Shown: in pieces, positions 1 to 13,643 of the stretch | How the letters are laid out: every line of letters begins with the position of its first letter | How positions within the stretch are numbered: position 1 is the first letter of the stretch | Assembly (NCBI GenBank): GCA_963457665.1 | Contig: OY735207.1 | Span: 54,250,779 to 54,314,778, forward strand | DNA: 64,000 nt | DNA from: Thysanoteuthis rhombus | Lineage: Eukaryota > Mollusca > Cephalopoda > Oegopsida > Thysanoteuthidae | Reading direction: 5' to 3' | The notes under the pieces: generated by a model | Told to the model about the DNA's origin: nothing | Databases searched by the model: none | Seen by the model: only the letters and a program-made list of their open reading frames with translations | Made by a program: the position numbers and the translations under genes

Positions 1-813
1 GCTTGGAGTGGGGAAGAAATGGATCCATGTCTTTCGTAAGGGTAATAGTGAGAATCTCATCAATTAAAGTGTCGATTCTGACTGGCTAGGCTGTCAAGAA
101 TAAATGTTATAGATAAATTTTCTAAAGCTAAAAGCAAACTTCAGTTGATGAAATAATTGTGTCAAGAAAGCTTCTTGGCGAGTTTTATTTTTCATTAGTA
201 AATACCCGTTGCTTTGTTGTATATCAGTACATTTACACAGTAATTTGGAAGGTTGATGCCATGTGTTTTTGACTAAAATTCTCGTATTCATTTTATCATT
301 TTTGGGTCATAATTCCGAACAGAGAAAAATCGTATGAAAATTATTCTCTTCCATGGTATAGCAACGGAGACAATTTATTGAGTTGTCATAAAATCAAATA
401 AAGAGAGAGGGGTTCCGATATTTAAAAAATCCACTAATTTTTCAACGAAATAATCTTTTCAGAAATAAATCCAGTAATCGAAGAGTAGATACTGAAAGTT
501 TTATTGAATTTATACGAGATTTGAACAGGAAAGTTATTCACCCTTTGCTAGTTTTCTACCCTTGATGGTTGTACAGATGGACTTGTTGTTTATTATTTTA
601 TTAGTTTTTTTTTGGGGGGGGGGTCAATAAAGTGCAATATTTTTGTTCATTCATTTGAATTGCTTTAATCGCTTGTTGCAATGAATTGTCTGCTTTCGCG
701 AATGCATCCGTCTTGCTTTTAGCTTTGTTAGATAAAATACGCCTGAAAATCAAGCCATAGATGCGCTAGTTCTATTGTGTGGCGATCTAGCAATCAGTGA
801 AGACTTCTTCATT

Positions 814-1515
814 TTCAAGTTTACGTCTAAAATTGCGTAAAAAACATCTAAAAACATTTAGATTCTCCAGATATACACTGTGAGTGAAAAGAAACTATCA
901 GAAATTGGTATTATCGAATTAGCTTAACTTTGGACGAAACAATGATAGAAAATGTCTGTTGTGTCAATATCCAACGTTGTTCATCTATTTCTGCAAGTGT
1001 TTCGGTATGGCTTCGATAAACAGGAAGTTCGGCGGTATGTTGGTCATAATATGTCAAATGCACTACCGTAGTTGATTCAAAATTTGTAGTTTAGTGTGGT
1101 ACACTTCGTCCATCCCCACAGGAACAAGTCACGAAAATAGTGCCTTATCAACAAAAATTACACATAATTTCTCATGGGGAGTTGATTCTCTCCCATCCTG
1201 TATATCTGAATCTTGGAAATATGTTATAAATAGATTGAACATGACTTTGACCTTCAACATTTATTTTATTGAAATATTACTTGATTTATTAAAAATATTA
1301 CCTATCTTAATACCCTAATTCAAATAGAAATATCATGTTATTAATCATCTAAATAGCTGACATCGAGAAGCAACCAAAAACATCTGGATCTAGATTCTAG
1401 ATGAAAAACATCTAAATTGGCAAAAATGAGCAAAGAGACGTAATTAACATTTCGGGCTGTCAGTCACTGACGGCAATCATCACTATAGATGCCAACACAT
1501 CTGAAAAAGAAACAA
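814..1515 (+). repeat. AT-rich dispersed element, copy 1 (interrupted)
   Basis: About 60 bp from 814 (TCAAGTTTACGTCTAAAAT) and about 220 bp from 1295 match the two halves of the element at 57433-57775. Shared words include AAGCAACCAAAAACATC and AATCATCTAAATAGC. The intervening stretch is poorly matched, so this copy carries an insertion or has diverged. Confidence 0.6.
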
Positions 1516-1523
1516 AAAGGGTA

Positions 1524-2272
1524 TTTTTAGCGGCCCGTCCATCTGTTAGTTAATTTCAGCAGCCCGTCCATCCGTCAGTTGATTTTAGCGGCCCGTCCAT
1601 CCATCAGTTAATTTCAGCAGCCCGTCCATCCGTTAGTTAATTTTAGCAGCCCATCCACCCGTCAGTTAATTTTAGCAGCCCATCCATCCGTCGATCAATT
1701 TTAGCGGCCCGTCCATCTGTCAGTTAATTTTAGCGGCCCGTCCATCCGTCAGTTAATTTTAGCAGCCCATCCATCCGTCAATCAATTTTAGCGGCCTGTC
1801 CATCCGTCAGTTAATTTTAGCGGCCCATCCTTCCGTTAATTGATTTTAGCAGCCCGTCCATCTGTCAGTTGATTTTAGCGGCCCGTCCATCCGTCAGTTG
1901 ATTTTAGTGGCCCGTCTATCCGTCAGTTAATTTTAGCGGCCCGTCCATCCGTCAGTTAATTTTAGCAGCCCGTCCATCCGTTAGTTAATTTTAGCAGCCT
2001 GTCCATCCGTTAGTTAATTTCAGCAGCTCGTCCATCCGTCAGTTAATTTCAGCAGCCCGTCCATCCGTCAGTTAATTTCAGCAGCCCGTCCATCCGTCAG
2101 TTAATTTCAGCAGCTCGTCCATCCGTCAGTTAATTTCAGCGGCCCATCCCTCCGTTAATTGATTTTAGCAGCCCGTCCATCTGTCAGTTGATTTTAGCGG
2201 CCCGTCCATCCGTCAGTTGATTTTAGTGGCCCGTCCATCCGTCAGTTAATTTCAGCGGCCCGTCCATCCGTC
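1524..2272. repeat. 29-bp minisatellite array A, about 26 units
   Basis: Tandem units of 29 bp contain CCCGTCCATCCGTCAG followed by TTAATTTTAGC. Units vary at a few positions (AGCAGCC or AGCGGCC; CCATCC or CCATCT). A four-unit block near 1850 recurs near 2150, so higher-order duplication has occurred. The period is not a multiple of three and the array is not coding. Confidence 0.95.
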
Positions 2273-2718
2273 TTGTTTTCTTAAAAAATCGCTTTGGTGG
2301 GAGAGATTGCAAAGAACAAACTCATTGCCGATTTTTCTTTTCAAGTCTTCGACGTTTTTCAAAAAAAGAATTGAAAAAAAATATGGATTATTAAAATACT
2401 TTCTTAGAACCTATTGAAATTTATATCAGACGAACATAATACCCCAAAAAACTCGTCATCGAAGTAAGCAGGTATAGGTTATCTTTTGGCCCATGAACAC
2501 ACATATGAAATAATGATAATTGCTTCTTTGTTGTACGTCATTTCGAATGACAGGGGATCCGTATTAATGCAGTTCTTTCGTTAGAGCGAGGTGATGTAAA
2601 GCAATTTTTGAAATGCAGGTAAAGGCTGCACCGAGAGGTTTTCTATTAATTTGAAGATTTTTCTTGTCGTTAAACGAAATGTAAAACTTTGTATATCTTC
2701 GAATATCTCCAATATTTG

Positions 2719-3118
2719 AATTTAGCAGCACGTTCATTCGTCTGTTAATTTTACAGACCTGTCCATTCGTCCGTTAATTTTACAGACCTGTCCATTCGTC
2801 TGTTAATTTTACAGACCTGTCCATTCGTCCGTTAATTTTACAGACCTGTCCATTCGTCCGTTAATTTTACTAACCTGTTCATTCGTCTGTTAATTTTACG
2901 GACCCATCCATTCGTCCATTAATTTTACAGACCCGTCCATTTGTCCGTTAATTTTACAGACCCGTCCATTGTTCCTTTATTTTACGGACCCGTCCATTGT
3001 TCCTTTATTTTACGGACCCGTCCATTTGTCCGTTAATTTTACGGACCCGTCCATTCGTCTGTTAATTTTACAGACCCGTCCATTCGTCCGCTAATTTTAC
3101 TGACCCGTCCATTCGTCG
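2719..3118. repeat. 29-bp minisatellite array B, about 14 units
   Basis: Units of about 29 bp contain TTAATTTTACAGACCCG and TCCATTCGTC. They clearly share ancestry with array A, which lies 450 bp upstream, but are fixed for different variants. Two units near 2965-3010 are shortened (CCATTGTTCCTTTATTTT). Confidence 0.93.
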
Positions 3119-5440
3119 ATGCACTGAAAGATATTTCTACCAGTCTAAAGGATTTTTGTTGTTGCTTGTAAAACGAATTGTAAAACCTTTTTCATAACAA
3201 TAGGAACAACAACCAATTTACTTACCGACATTATTCAACCTCAGTTTCTTCCTCCTGAATTTGAAAACCTACTTGTATAAAAGCCAATATCACTTTTGTT
3301 TTTGGTTAGTTTCTGTCACGCAAAAGCAAACAGAAAGTGAGGAAGATGTAAAGCAGGACTTGCATCTGTGTATTTGCGTACAGTAAAGCATACGGCTATG
3401 TGTATGTGTGCTTACGTCTATATTATTGATGCTACTATTGCCACCTTTGTAGTATGATATAATCAATATAGGGATCCCTGATTTTTCATGAATAAAACAA
3501 GTTTTTCGCAAATCAAAAAATTTATTTTTTACCCCTTGAAAAAATTCTTTTAAAAGAACAAACCTTATGAAGATTTGTGAAAAATCAACAGAAAATACTT
3601 TTCGTTCGTTTGTTTTTGGTTGCAATAAATACATTTATATTATAATACATATTTGTATAATCTATTCATACGTAAAATATCCAGTTATTTTTTCACGACT
3701 GCTCTGTGTGTCCATCAACAACTTATTTCTTTTTAATTAAATACAGTTACAATTCATTTACGTAAATACTATAGCTTCTTTCACCCAAAGATGTTTGTCT
3801 TCCTGAAGTTGCATCTTGTGATTAAAATGTTTAATGCTATTAGCTATGACTAGATTCGTATAAATAAATGATAGCAGGTAACAATAAGTTGTTGACGTCA
3901 TCAGGGTGAGACTGCTTTCGTTACTAGAAAAGCGACCGACAGAACTTACTCGACATATATGTCGATAGCAACTCTTCCTGTTCGGCGGGGGTTGTTTGGC
4001 TCTAAGAATCTGAAAATAGAACAGCCGTTTGATTAGAGTGAAAGTTAGACTCAGTGCCGAAGAAAAGATAAGGCACAAGTGGAAAAGAGAGAGAGAGAGA
4101 GAGATGGGAGGGGGGGTATATAAAAAAAAACTATCCAAGCATTTAAGGAACGCAACAGAAAGTAGTTGCTATGTAGCAGGTAGACTAAAATGGAATTAGA
4201 GAACTAGATTTTGAAAAAAATAAACATTTTTTGTTTTATTATGAAAGTAAAGTACAACCCCTCATTCTTTGCTAAAGAGAAGAATGAAGGTAGATTTGAG
4301 TCATTAAACATAATTAATAGAATTTTCGAATGCCATTTTTTTCACGTCTCCTCGAACTGGAAATCTATTGGTAAGACAGATTTCAAAAACTGAATCAATT
4401 AAACAATTAGATTTTTTTCCATTAGTTGTATAGTTTTCAAATAAGTTGCCTATTCATGTTGAAAATAACACTAGTGTTGAGTTTTCAAAATAATCAAGAT
4501 AAATTTAAGAGATTATGGAAAGGACATGAGCTCATAGAGATATTTTTGGGATCTATCTGATGATATTTTCAAGAAAATCTGAAATAGATTGTAAATACTG
4601 ATTACATTTATTCAAGTACAAATACTTGAGAATTTCAAATAAAGTACTGAGGTTTTAATGGCAAATATATTAATCAAAATAATCAGTAAATGATTAAAAT
4701 ATCATATTCTAGTTGGACCCCTGATAAATTTCACAGGTGCTGACAACTATTATTATTGTGTGTTATATCTATATTACTGTGGTTTACTTCTACTATTACT
4801 TATCAGGCTTCAGTCTTCTGAAGGAGTAATAGATGAATGACAGTATTGTGTTCCTTTTCCCCCTGTTCAAGCATAAATACCCTCCGTCATTCTTAACCTT
4901 TTCATTACATTGCAAGGATTGGGGGGGGGGGGGCTAGAAGAAAAAGTGAAAAAGGTATGATAATTTAAATGTTTTTGTTATATTATACTGTAGTTCCAAT
5001 GGACAGTTATTTACTCCTGGCCTTCTGTACACATCAAAAGGAGGAATAAAATTCAAGGGTATATTAAGACAAAGGAATTAACAAGTTTTATGAGTGTGAG
5101 AAAACATCAGAGAAGAAATGAATAAGAATCAGAAAGTATTATTAAGACAAGCAGAATGATATAAACGATTTTGTTGTCTGCTGTTGTAAATTCCTACTAC
5201 TCCGATTCTGCATTTCTTACGCATCACACACATATTATATATGAATCATAAATTGCGTTATATTATGTAGAAACTTATCTGTGATGCAAATTATAATTCA
5301 TTCTGTCGGACCAAATATGTCCATTTCTTGAATACATACTGTCGCGTTGAATGAGACAAAAAGACCGAGAATGAACAAGATGAGAATTTGGGTTGAAAGC
5401 AGTTATTCAGCCTTATCAGCGGGCTGTTTAGTACAATGGA

Positions 5441-5700
5441 ATGTGTGTATGTGTGTGTGTGTGTGTTTGTTTATTATATACACGTGTTTATAATATATAT
5501 GTTTATTATATTACACATGTATATGTACATATTACATACGCCTATATACCTATGAATATATATATATATACATATAAATATTACGCATGTATGTATACAC
5601 ACATATATATTACACAAGCATATATATTCACATGTGTATTGTACAAAGATATGTACACACACGCATATATATTACACAAGCATATATGCACACACACATA
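5441..5700. repeat. TG microsatellite and cryptic AT/CA-rich repeat
   Basis: A TG run is followed by about 230 bp of TATA/CACA-rich sequence. Within it ACACACGCATATATATTACA-like words repeat at about 60-bp spacing. Open frames on both strands here reflect the repeat and not genes. Confidence 0.85.
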
Positions 5701-6394
5701 CATACTTCTGCTAATAATCTCCTTTTTAAAGGTACTATGCTAGTATGACACAAACGAAGTAGAAAATTTGTCTTAAAATATTCTACCTCGTGTGCGTCTA
5801 TAAAAAATGCATTTTGTCGTAAAGGGGGCGGAGATGGAATTCCAACTACGAATTTGTGACGAAATCTGCCTCAATCCTTGCTTGGTTTTTGAAACGGACC
5901 ATCTGTAGAAATTTGTAAATTTCTCTTATCTATTTATAACGCTGACAGCTGTATGTAAGATGGTGAGTCACTGTAGCAAGCGGAGGCCTCAGGTGATGCA
6001 TGAGGATACAAGGTGGGTGCTGGGGTGTGGGGTGGAAGTGGTTGGTAATTTGTTGTCGGAGAGAATGTGCAGAACACCGAAAGTAGCGCTCCTAAAACTA
6101 GGGAGATTGGTTATGAAACAGGAAGAAACTGGCGTCGCTCTTTTTTCTTTTTAATCAGTTTTCTCATGAGAAAAGTATGCTTCCTACGAGGCATTAGTCA
6201 GCAACAGGCAAGCGAGTGACATTTCCAAAATCCTAACCGTGGAGTAGTTTATATTCTCTGCTCAAGTAAATCGCTCAATCACAACAAATGGAAACAGCGT
6301 TTCTCAACTGCGGGCACGAGTAATCATGGGTGTCCACTTGAGAATAGCAGATCAGGCATTCTCACTGAGAGCAAGGGGTTTAGAAAGTTGGAAC

Positions 6395-6600
6395 CTTATC
6401 CATAGTAATACTAGAGCCATTTGTTTGTCTGTTTGCTCGTGCCTTTTCTACGCTAAAACTACTAGGCCAATCGACCTAATATTCTGCATGGAGAATCGAT
6501 AGAATTCGATTTCTCAACATTGGAGATCATTCGAGGTCACCAGGGATCACTCTCTAAACAGTCTTGGGTTATAAACATCGGGAACAAATAATCTTATAAT
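6395..6600 (+). repeat. Dispersed element D, forward copy
   Basis: ACTAGAGCCATTTGTTTGTC, then CGCTAAAACTACTAGGCCAAT and GAGGTCACCAGGGATCACTCT, match in order the reverse complement of 49680-49875. Pairwise divergence is substantial, so these are old copies of one family with no coding content. Confidence 0.7.
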
Positions 6601-8582
6601 AGTTTTTCGTCAATTATTCTACTCGGGGATGGTACAAATATTCCTTTTACAATAACTTTTTTTTTTCTTTAAGTCTTCGAATTCATTTCTGATTGCTATT
6701 TACCGTCAGTTTATTTGATTTAGTTGTTTTGTTGGATTGAAATTCGTTTTAACAGAGGAAGCAAAAAAACAAAAGAAAAAAAAAACGCATTAATATTTCC
6801 TCTTCACCTCTGGCAAAGTGTCACTTTCGAAATAAATATTTTAGGTTTGGGTGGGATTGCAGTTTTATGAACGATGTAGCTCTAATGCTGTTCTGAAAAA
6901 TTACTTTCTATCTATAATACGACCATTTGCAATCATTTTTCAAAATCATAGAACTCTATGAACATGATTACAAATGAAAAATCCCTTCTAACACATAAAA
7001 ATTGCTTCAAAACGGAAGTTAGCAAGGTATTTCAAAGCCGTACCTTTGCACAATGGATGGTCGTGTTACGGACGGGAAGCAATTGTCAGATTTATTGTTA
7101 CGTTGTAAATAGAACCAACCACCGTAAAACCATTTTATTTTCCCCAAATGACCCTTTCACTTATGAAACGGGTGTCTTGTTGATCAAAAGCACAATTTTT
7201 TCTGGGAAATTTTTTTCCAATCAGTGTTAGGGACCTCAAATACTTTTTTGATGAAACTGCTATAGATTATCATTTGCTTTTTTTTTACATTCGTTTTCCC
7301 CGGGCCACGTCGGGTACCACAGCAAGTAGTCAATAGAGGATAATGTTGCAGTACAATTGTTTGTAACCCTAACTTGATGTTCCCACATAGAAATTTTTAT
7401 TATTCGTAGGTGCTAGCTCCATCATGTTGCCAGAGTCAGGTCACGTGTTTCTGTCAAGTGCACCATCAGAAATCTCGCTCATACAGTAGGTCGTACTTAC
7501 TTACAGTACAAATGGTGATGAGTGCAGCATCTTCTCCATCGGTAGATTGTGTGTCGTGTAACAAGGTTGCAACTAAGATATATTTCAAATATATCCTTTT
7601 TGCCCCACCTCATCCCGGAAAATCATCCTTTTTTGCACCTCACCCCACCCTGCACCTGGAAAAGTGGCAGCGGACGCTCGTGCGATAAAATCTATGGCTA
7701 CTCCACGGCCTGCATCAGATTTTTTAAGTCAATTAAAAAAAATAACTAGTCATGCTTATCCCTAGAATAATGTAAAACTCTGGTCGTGCCTGTTTATGTC
7801 CGCTTCTCACTGACATGAGGAGTCTAAACCAGGGAGTGGAGCCCCCCTTAAACTGATGCCAGACGTATCGCTCTCTACTTTTCCTGGGACTATATCAGCA
7901 AGGGGGGTACTAGGGTAACTAGGCATCCCATGATCTCCATACGCTTCGCCCTGGAGAGGACGTTCCATTGTCTGTAGAGAGAGTACGGAGTCTGTTCAAA
8001 AAAGAAAAGACTTCAACTACAGCAGTTGCCCCCTACCATCGAGAATGACAAAGATCTTAGTGAAGCGCTAGCCAATGTCACTCATTGAATTGTGAATGCA
8101 ACTTATCTAATACACTGTTCAATGTACCCAAAATGTCGTCTACATGTTGCCATGGATTTAGAGATGGATTTTAAACATTTGAAATGCAACAATTTAGTGT
8201 TTTTCAGTTACAAGGTTGTTGTTTGATAATTATATTGTACCTCTTTATATAGGTATTTTTCTACTTGAAATATGTTGTGCTGGTCATGGGATGCTTTATT
8301 TTTTCAAAGCTTGAGAACCTTCGCATTAATGGAACTGATTAGATTCAAAGTTTATCTTGAATCCTATCGAAATTAAACTATTTTTCATTGGTTAATTTTA
8401 TGTTTAGCGTGTTCTTGGTTAGGCTTGCTGTGACAGTTGATTATTTCTCACCAGGGCTGATGTTCGAGCCGAGGTAAAAGGCGTTTATTTTTTTCCTTTT
8501 TCTCTCTGCTCAAAACATCAGGCTAGTTCTCATCCTTTAGAGGAAAGGGGCAGCACAAACTCCTTATCCCTTCACATTTGAT

Positions 8583-8985
8583 CTTGTACCTCACTAAGCT
8601 TAGTGAATGTTTATATTTGATACTGACTCAAAAATATTTCCTCTCCATCCCCATCAAAAGCATTCCAAAGAATTATCGATCAAAGTTGCCATCTTCTCCA
8701 ATTAATTTTTCTTCGGACGAAATATAAAACTAATGAAGTTATCACTTTAGTTGTAGGATGGGGAAATTGTCAAGATCTTCCAAATCCGATGAATTATCCG
8801 CGCCCAAGTTTAACCTCACCACGTTTACATTCGTAGGGTGTGGAGTGGCACGGATAACGGAATCGCCGAGCCGAGTCCGAGTTTTGATCAAAGCTGTATC
8901 CTTTCACTTTGTACTGATGCCGTTGGTAAAGGCATGAATCTACCTCTCCCATTTGCTATGGGTAAACAACACGGATAGTTGGGGT
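8583..8985 (+). repeat. SINE-like family 1, copy 1
   Basis: It matches 11592-11900 along its length: the CTTGTACxxCA start, CCCATCAAAAGCAT, GCGCCCAAxTTTAACCT, GAATCGxxGAGCCGAGT and GGTAAAGGCATGAATC. The segment from 8838 resembles a tRNA-like head, with an A-box-like GGAGTGGCACGGATAACGG and a weak B-box-like GAGTCCGAG. Confidence 0.7.
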
Positions 8986-10384
8986 CCTTTAACTCTGTAA
9001 GGCAGTCAATTTTGTGCGTGGGCATACAATTCTACTTCGCAAACCGTACTTGCCACTGAAACAGCAATTCGAATCTATGCTCCACAGGGTGCCAACACAA
9101 AAAACAAAAGACGTTTGCATCTGTTGACATGACTAAAAGTGAAAATCATTGAAAAGAAGCAGATAGAAAATGTCACTTTTTTCTCCAAGGATAACATGTG
9201 ATTTTAAAGTTGCGCTAGTCAAACACTAAAAAAAACCATGCAAAGAATCAGTCAATAACTATTCTATTAACTAAGGGGTGTTCAGAAGTTATTTGCAATG
9301 GTTTGCGAGACTAAGCACAGCAGTCGCTCTAAAAACGCTTAGCCTTATTAGATGAAATTTTGCACTTGAGTCACCACAATATGCCATGGGATGAGTTAGA
9401 TTTTCTATTAGGCCATGTCCATGGAGCACCCAGTAGAAATGAGAAATTATCTCGCTATAATGACTCAAAAGATTTCCTCTTACATTTTGTTACAACTACT
9501 ATTAATGCCTGTAGAAGTTTATTTTTGTGGAGAACAAGGTCAAATAAGGGATTTGGGAAAAACCATGTTTTACTTGAGATCTACTACTGGCAACGGCGGG
9601 GAAATACACAATTTACCTGAATTACCCTTTCAGCCTGAAAAATTGGTGCAGCAATCGGCTTGCTTCCATTTTTTCAATTTGTCCTTGTGCCCAACTAAAC
9701 CATATTTATTTGGTATCTTTAATTAGATAAAATCCCTTCACGACCCACAGTACTTTTAACTTTTCGAAGTATTGTGGGCTAAATTTCATCCCACTTTCCA
9801 AGTGCTGGTATCTGCCAAGTGATTTATTAATGATATAGCCTTTTTATCTTCATATATCTAGTAGCACATAGGTTTATATTCTGTTCCACCATTTTGATTA
9901 GTATGATTTTGTTTGATCAGTAGAGGGTTGAGTGGTTCATAGTGGAAGAAAGAGAAATGTGCCTAAGAGTTGAATAAAGCATTAGACTGAACAGGTAGTT
10001 CGGCATCACTCCACTGACCATTTATAGTAAGATGGCCTTCTGGGCTATAGAACTTATTTTTAGTTATATGAACAGTTATTTGATGTTTATTTAGATCTAA
10101 ATAACAGATTACAATAACAAAATGGTTCTTTGATTGGGCGATATATCTGTACATTTATATTTGTCTACTTATACAATGAACAGTGATTTTCTTGGTTCTT
10201 TGTCCGTAACCAAAGACACTTCCATTTGAAAGCATTTGAAGGCAGCAGGTTTGCTAATAAAGATGCCGACAGTTTTAGACGATGGGCTCTCCCATTGAAA
10301 CAAGTTTTTTTTTTTTTTTTTTCAGTTTTCCTTCTGAAAAAATCATTTAATACAATTCAAATATTCGCTTTTCGAAACTTCGCT

Positions 10385-10620
10385 TTTGACCACTTTTTTT
10401 TAATATAAAATAGCGTCCAGCTTTTGTTTTGTAGCGAGCCATTAGAGTGGCAACACATATTCTCTTCCTCTCTTCTAAACCCAACTCTTCTGTACCTCCC
10501 ACGACCTCTGACGACTCAGCCTGATATTACCATAGGCATTTTGAAATATGAAGATGCTCAAATATAAATAATGGTAATTACTACTTCGCTTCCCGCCATT
10601 TCGGCTTACGAAAAGCTCTT
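10385..10620 (-). repeat. Dispersed family C, reverse copy
   Basis: Its reverse complement matches 30025-30205 and 47120-47335. Shared features include AATGGCTCGCTxCAAAAC, the words CTGAGTCGTCAGAGGT and a purine-rich GGGAGGTAC stretch. The family is non-coding. Confidence 0.7.
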
Positions 10621-10959
10621 ATAGACACGCTCTATTCGAGGATAGCGGCGGAAACATCTACATCAGTGATGTTTTTTTTTTTCAATTCTCGCTACGGGGA
10701 TCAACTAGTATATAAAATAAAACGCATTAATAAAAGGAAAAATCTTCACAATAATCGAGATAAATATTAAATTTAAACTTAGTCCTTTATTTGCACAGAG
10801 GTTGCCAGTTTTCAAAAAATTTCTTGTTGATTGATATGTTTTATAAATAAACTTTCGCACCAATTTTTAAAAACTTTCGAACTTAATCTGTTTCTGTGGA
10901 ATGAATAAGACGACTTCGTACGAAAAGATTTAAATTCAAATTTTCACTTGTTATATATT

Positions 10960-11275
10960 TATTCACTCGTCTCTGTCTGTCTGTCCACGCAATATATCCA
11001 AAAATTCTCCATGAATTTTAATGACATTTTGTGGATGAGTGGGTCGTGTGCTGGGGAATGCATTACATTTTGGGGCGGATTCAGGAACTTTCTACTGTTA
11101 TCCCTCCCCTGTATCGTATATATGTGTCAGCGCTACACAGTATCTCCAAAGGTTTTCTAAGAATTTCATTGACATTTTGTGGAAGGGTGGACAAGGCCTA
11201 CAGAAGTGATTGAATTTCGGGGGGGGGGCAGGAAATTTTCAGTTACCTCCCTGCATCGTAACTATATGTGGACTA
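10960..11275 (+). repeat. Tandemly doubled dispersed repeat (unit about 145 bp)
   Basis: Two related units follow each other. Each has a TATCTCCAAA or TATATCCAAAA start, a motif ending ATTTTGTGGA, then ACCTCCCTGCATCGTA-like words. Further pieces of the same family lie near 11900-11960 and 60590-60745, so this is a dispersed repeat, here in a local duplication. Confidence 0.65.
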
Positions 11276-11591
11276 ATTTTCATTCGATCTTTGATATCGG
11301 GGTTGGCAGTTATGCCCTCTCTAGATGCTTTATTGTTATTAAAAGTTCGATTAACAAAACCGTCATGGGGGTTCAGTCAAGTGTTCTAAAATTGATCTTC
11401 AAGAACCATTTGAACCATGAAAAATGATTGAATTATGTGGATACGTGGCGTAATTCCTTCGATACAAATGTGCATCAGTTTCTGATGTATACGGTGCAGA
11501 TGCAAACAAACTTACTCACGGACAAGAAAAGCAGATATTGTTCTTCCGTCTACTTCAGTTTTCTTTACAGTGACGTGATTCGTGTTTTTAG

Positions 11592-11900
11592 CCTTGTACT
11601 GCATCAAATTTAGTGAATATTTAAACTCGATACCGACTCTAGATATATGCTCCCCGCCCCCATCAAAAGCATAAACTTGCTTTCCGAGTATAATCGACAT
11701 TAATCAATTAAAGTTGCCAAATCCAACGAGTTATCTGCGCCCAAATTTAACCTTATTACTTTTATATCCATGAGGTGCTGTGTAGCGTAGCGGTTACAGG
11801 CACAGAAAACAGAATCGATGAGCCGAGTATCGGCCAAAGCTGTATTCTTTCAGTTCGTAATAATGCCATTGGTAAAGGCATGAATCAACCTCTCCCGCCA
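11592..11900 (+). repeat. SINE-like family 1, copy 2
   Basis: A colinear match to 8583-8985, and the best preserved head: GTAGCGTAGCGGTTACAGGC, then GAGCCGAGTATCGGCCAAAGC, then GGTAAAGGCATGAATC. The head has a tRNA-like A-box. Confidence 0.72.
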
Positions 11901-13534
11901 GCATTTTGTGGAGGGGTCGGTCGTGTGCCAAAAAAGAATATATTATATTTGGAGGTGGATCCAAAAACGTTTTTGCTACATTTTATTTTAAGAGTTAACC
12001 GCCGTTTAGAAAATATAACCTTTTTTTTTTATGTAGGAATCTTGGCAAACCACTGAATCCTTTATCTTACGTCTAAGATAAACATGTCCAAGATAAACAT
12101 GTACTGGAGCTGTCGTTGTATTTATTTAATTTGTTAATATTTTTTCTAAAGATATCTGTAAAAAATGTTAGTTGTAACCACTTATGCAAATGACTACGTC
12201 ACAGATTAATTAAAAATGATGGCAAAAAAGATAAATCTCGAGCAATAGTGTTTGATGCGCGTCTTGTGGAACCAGAGGCCAAATATTAGAATTGGCACCC
12301 ATTCGATTTGACTGAGAACTGAGTGGAAGAGGGAACTTTAACATTTACTCAGATTAGTCACCGTCTTATGTGCCAAAAATATTCAAGCGTGGGTTAGTAA
12401 TACACACGCATACACCTATATATAGGTATATCGAGAAGTCAGTTGCCTAATCAAAGAAAGCATTTATTTTACACAAAAAAATTTCAACATGATCTCCTTA
12501 TTTGTCGATGCACTCAACCCAACGCGTATCATTTTATCTCATAGTTCGAACATTATACAGTAAAAACCTTTGATCAAAATCCAACTGTCAGGCTACAGTT
12601 TATTTGACACCCCCCCTCATATGGCTTAACTTCGCACATGAAGATTTCGGAGCAGACTCTATGTCTGCTGTGGAGTTCACACAAGATAGGCAGGTTCTCT
12701 CAAGGCAGTTGCAGGAGAAAGTCTGGCAACCGGAAGAAGTTCCAGTTTTTCTGGACGGATTTCGGCCGTTGGAATTCTTTAGGCCCATGTAAATCATTGA
12801 AAAATTTCCGAACCACCACTCTTCCCAATAGTCGTAATTTTGAACATGGTATAGACTATTATTTCTTTAAATTTCTTTTTTGTGAAAAGCATTTTGATTG
12901 TTTGAAGTGATAAAAAGACAGTAATGATTGGTTGAAGATCTTTTGTCAGTTCATCTGCTTAAAAACTAATTCGATGCATCGGTATTCGTTCAGTTATCAA
13001 TTTTCTACGCCCATCACGTCATGTAATTTTGCCAAACAATCGGTCTGGTGTACAGGCTGCATTAATGGAACTAAATAGCTGAAAGTATATACTCCTTACT
13101 ACATCGAGATGAAACTCTTTTTCAAAATTCATCCTCTGTAAGGGTTTTGATGGAGGGTTCAATTTGCAATGTAAGTTCATGCTAAATTTGGCCCTTCAGT
13201 TTGTGCTCGGCTGCGTTCACGCTTGTTTCTTTGAAAATTCGAACTTTTTTAGAGATTTTTTTATAATCGTCACCTCCTACACGACACGCTGCCAAAGGAC
13301 GTTGGTCACGCTGTCAGTTTTTATTGACTAACCAGACTTGATATTCAGATGTTTGACTATTTTCCTATTGATTTTTTTTTCAGAGTCACCAGCTCAGACT
13401 TTTATGGTCATTCTTTTAAATTCATACTTATTCCAATTTTCTATGTAACAGTCGTAACTTACTGAGACTGTCATAAACTTGTTTGGAATTTCTTTGGGTG
13501 CTTCTCATCTCATTTTTTTTTTTTTTTTTGTCAG

Positions 13535-13643
13535 GGTACAAAAGGGCATTCTGTTTTGAAGAAAAAAACTTACATACGGAAGCCGCTCATCGAAGTGGAA
13601 GAGTTTTATCCTCATACGATGCCCACCTCCCGGCGACATGATT
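13535..13643 (+). CDS. Exon 1 of the supported chain (internal; true start upstream)
   Basis: A run of more than 15 T ending in GTCAG precedes the exon, and T|GTAAGTA follows it. The phase 0 reading gives 36 codons, beginning GTKGHSVLKKKTYIRKPL and ending TSRRHD, plus one extra base. The split codon T|TA (Leu) is completed by the exon at 16765. There is no usable upstream ATG in the exon, so translation starts in an earlier exon I could not identify. The peptide is basic and has no recognised domain. Confidence 0.65.

Larger units (their letters stand above)
1..13534. other. Upstream region: repeats, no confident exon
   Basis: No exon here can be tied to the gene. It holds two 29-bp minisatellites, SINE-like copies, simple repeats and scattered old elements. 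3120-5440 and 5750-8580 show nothing else I can name. One acceptor-led open stretch at 7410-7688 (92 codons, Cys-rich start) is a weak exon candidate with possible donors at TCG|GTAGAT and AAG|GTTGCA. An ATG directly at a GTGAGT donor (about 5960) could be a start-codon exon, but nothing else supports it. Confidence 0.5.

Noticed and set aside
1524..3118. CRISPR-like array
   Set aside because: Units abut head to tail with no unique spacers and the genome is eukaryotic; these are minisatellites.
5441..5743. Overlapping Cys/Val/Tyr/Ile-rich frames on both strands
   Set aside because: Arises from TG and TATA/CACA low-complexity sequence.
13384..13447. Exon just upstream of exon 1 (strong T tract, donor TAT|GTAACA)
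   Set aside because: It would join in frame, but the hydrophobic AT-rich peptide looks non-coding and the intron left would be under 90 bp.
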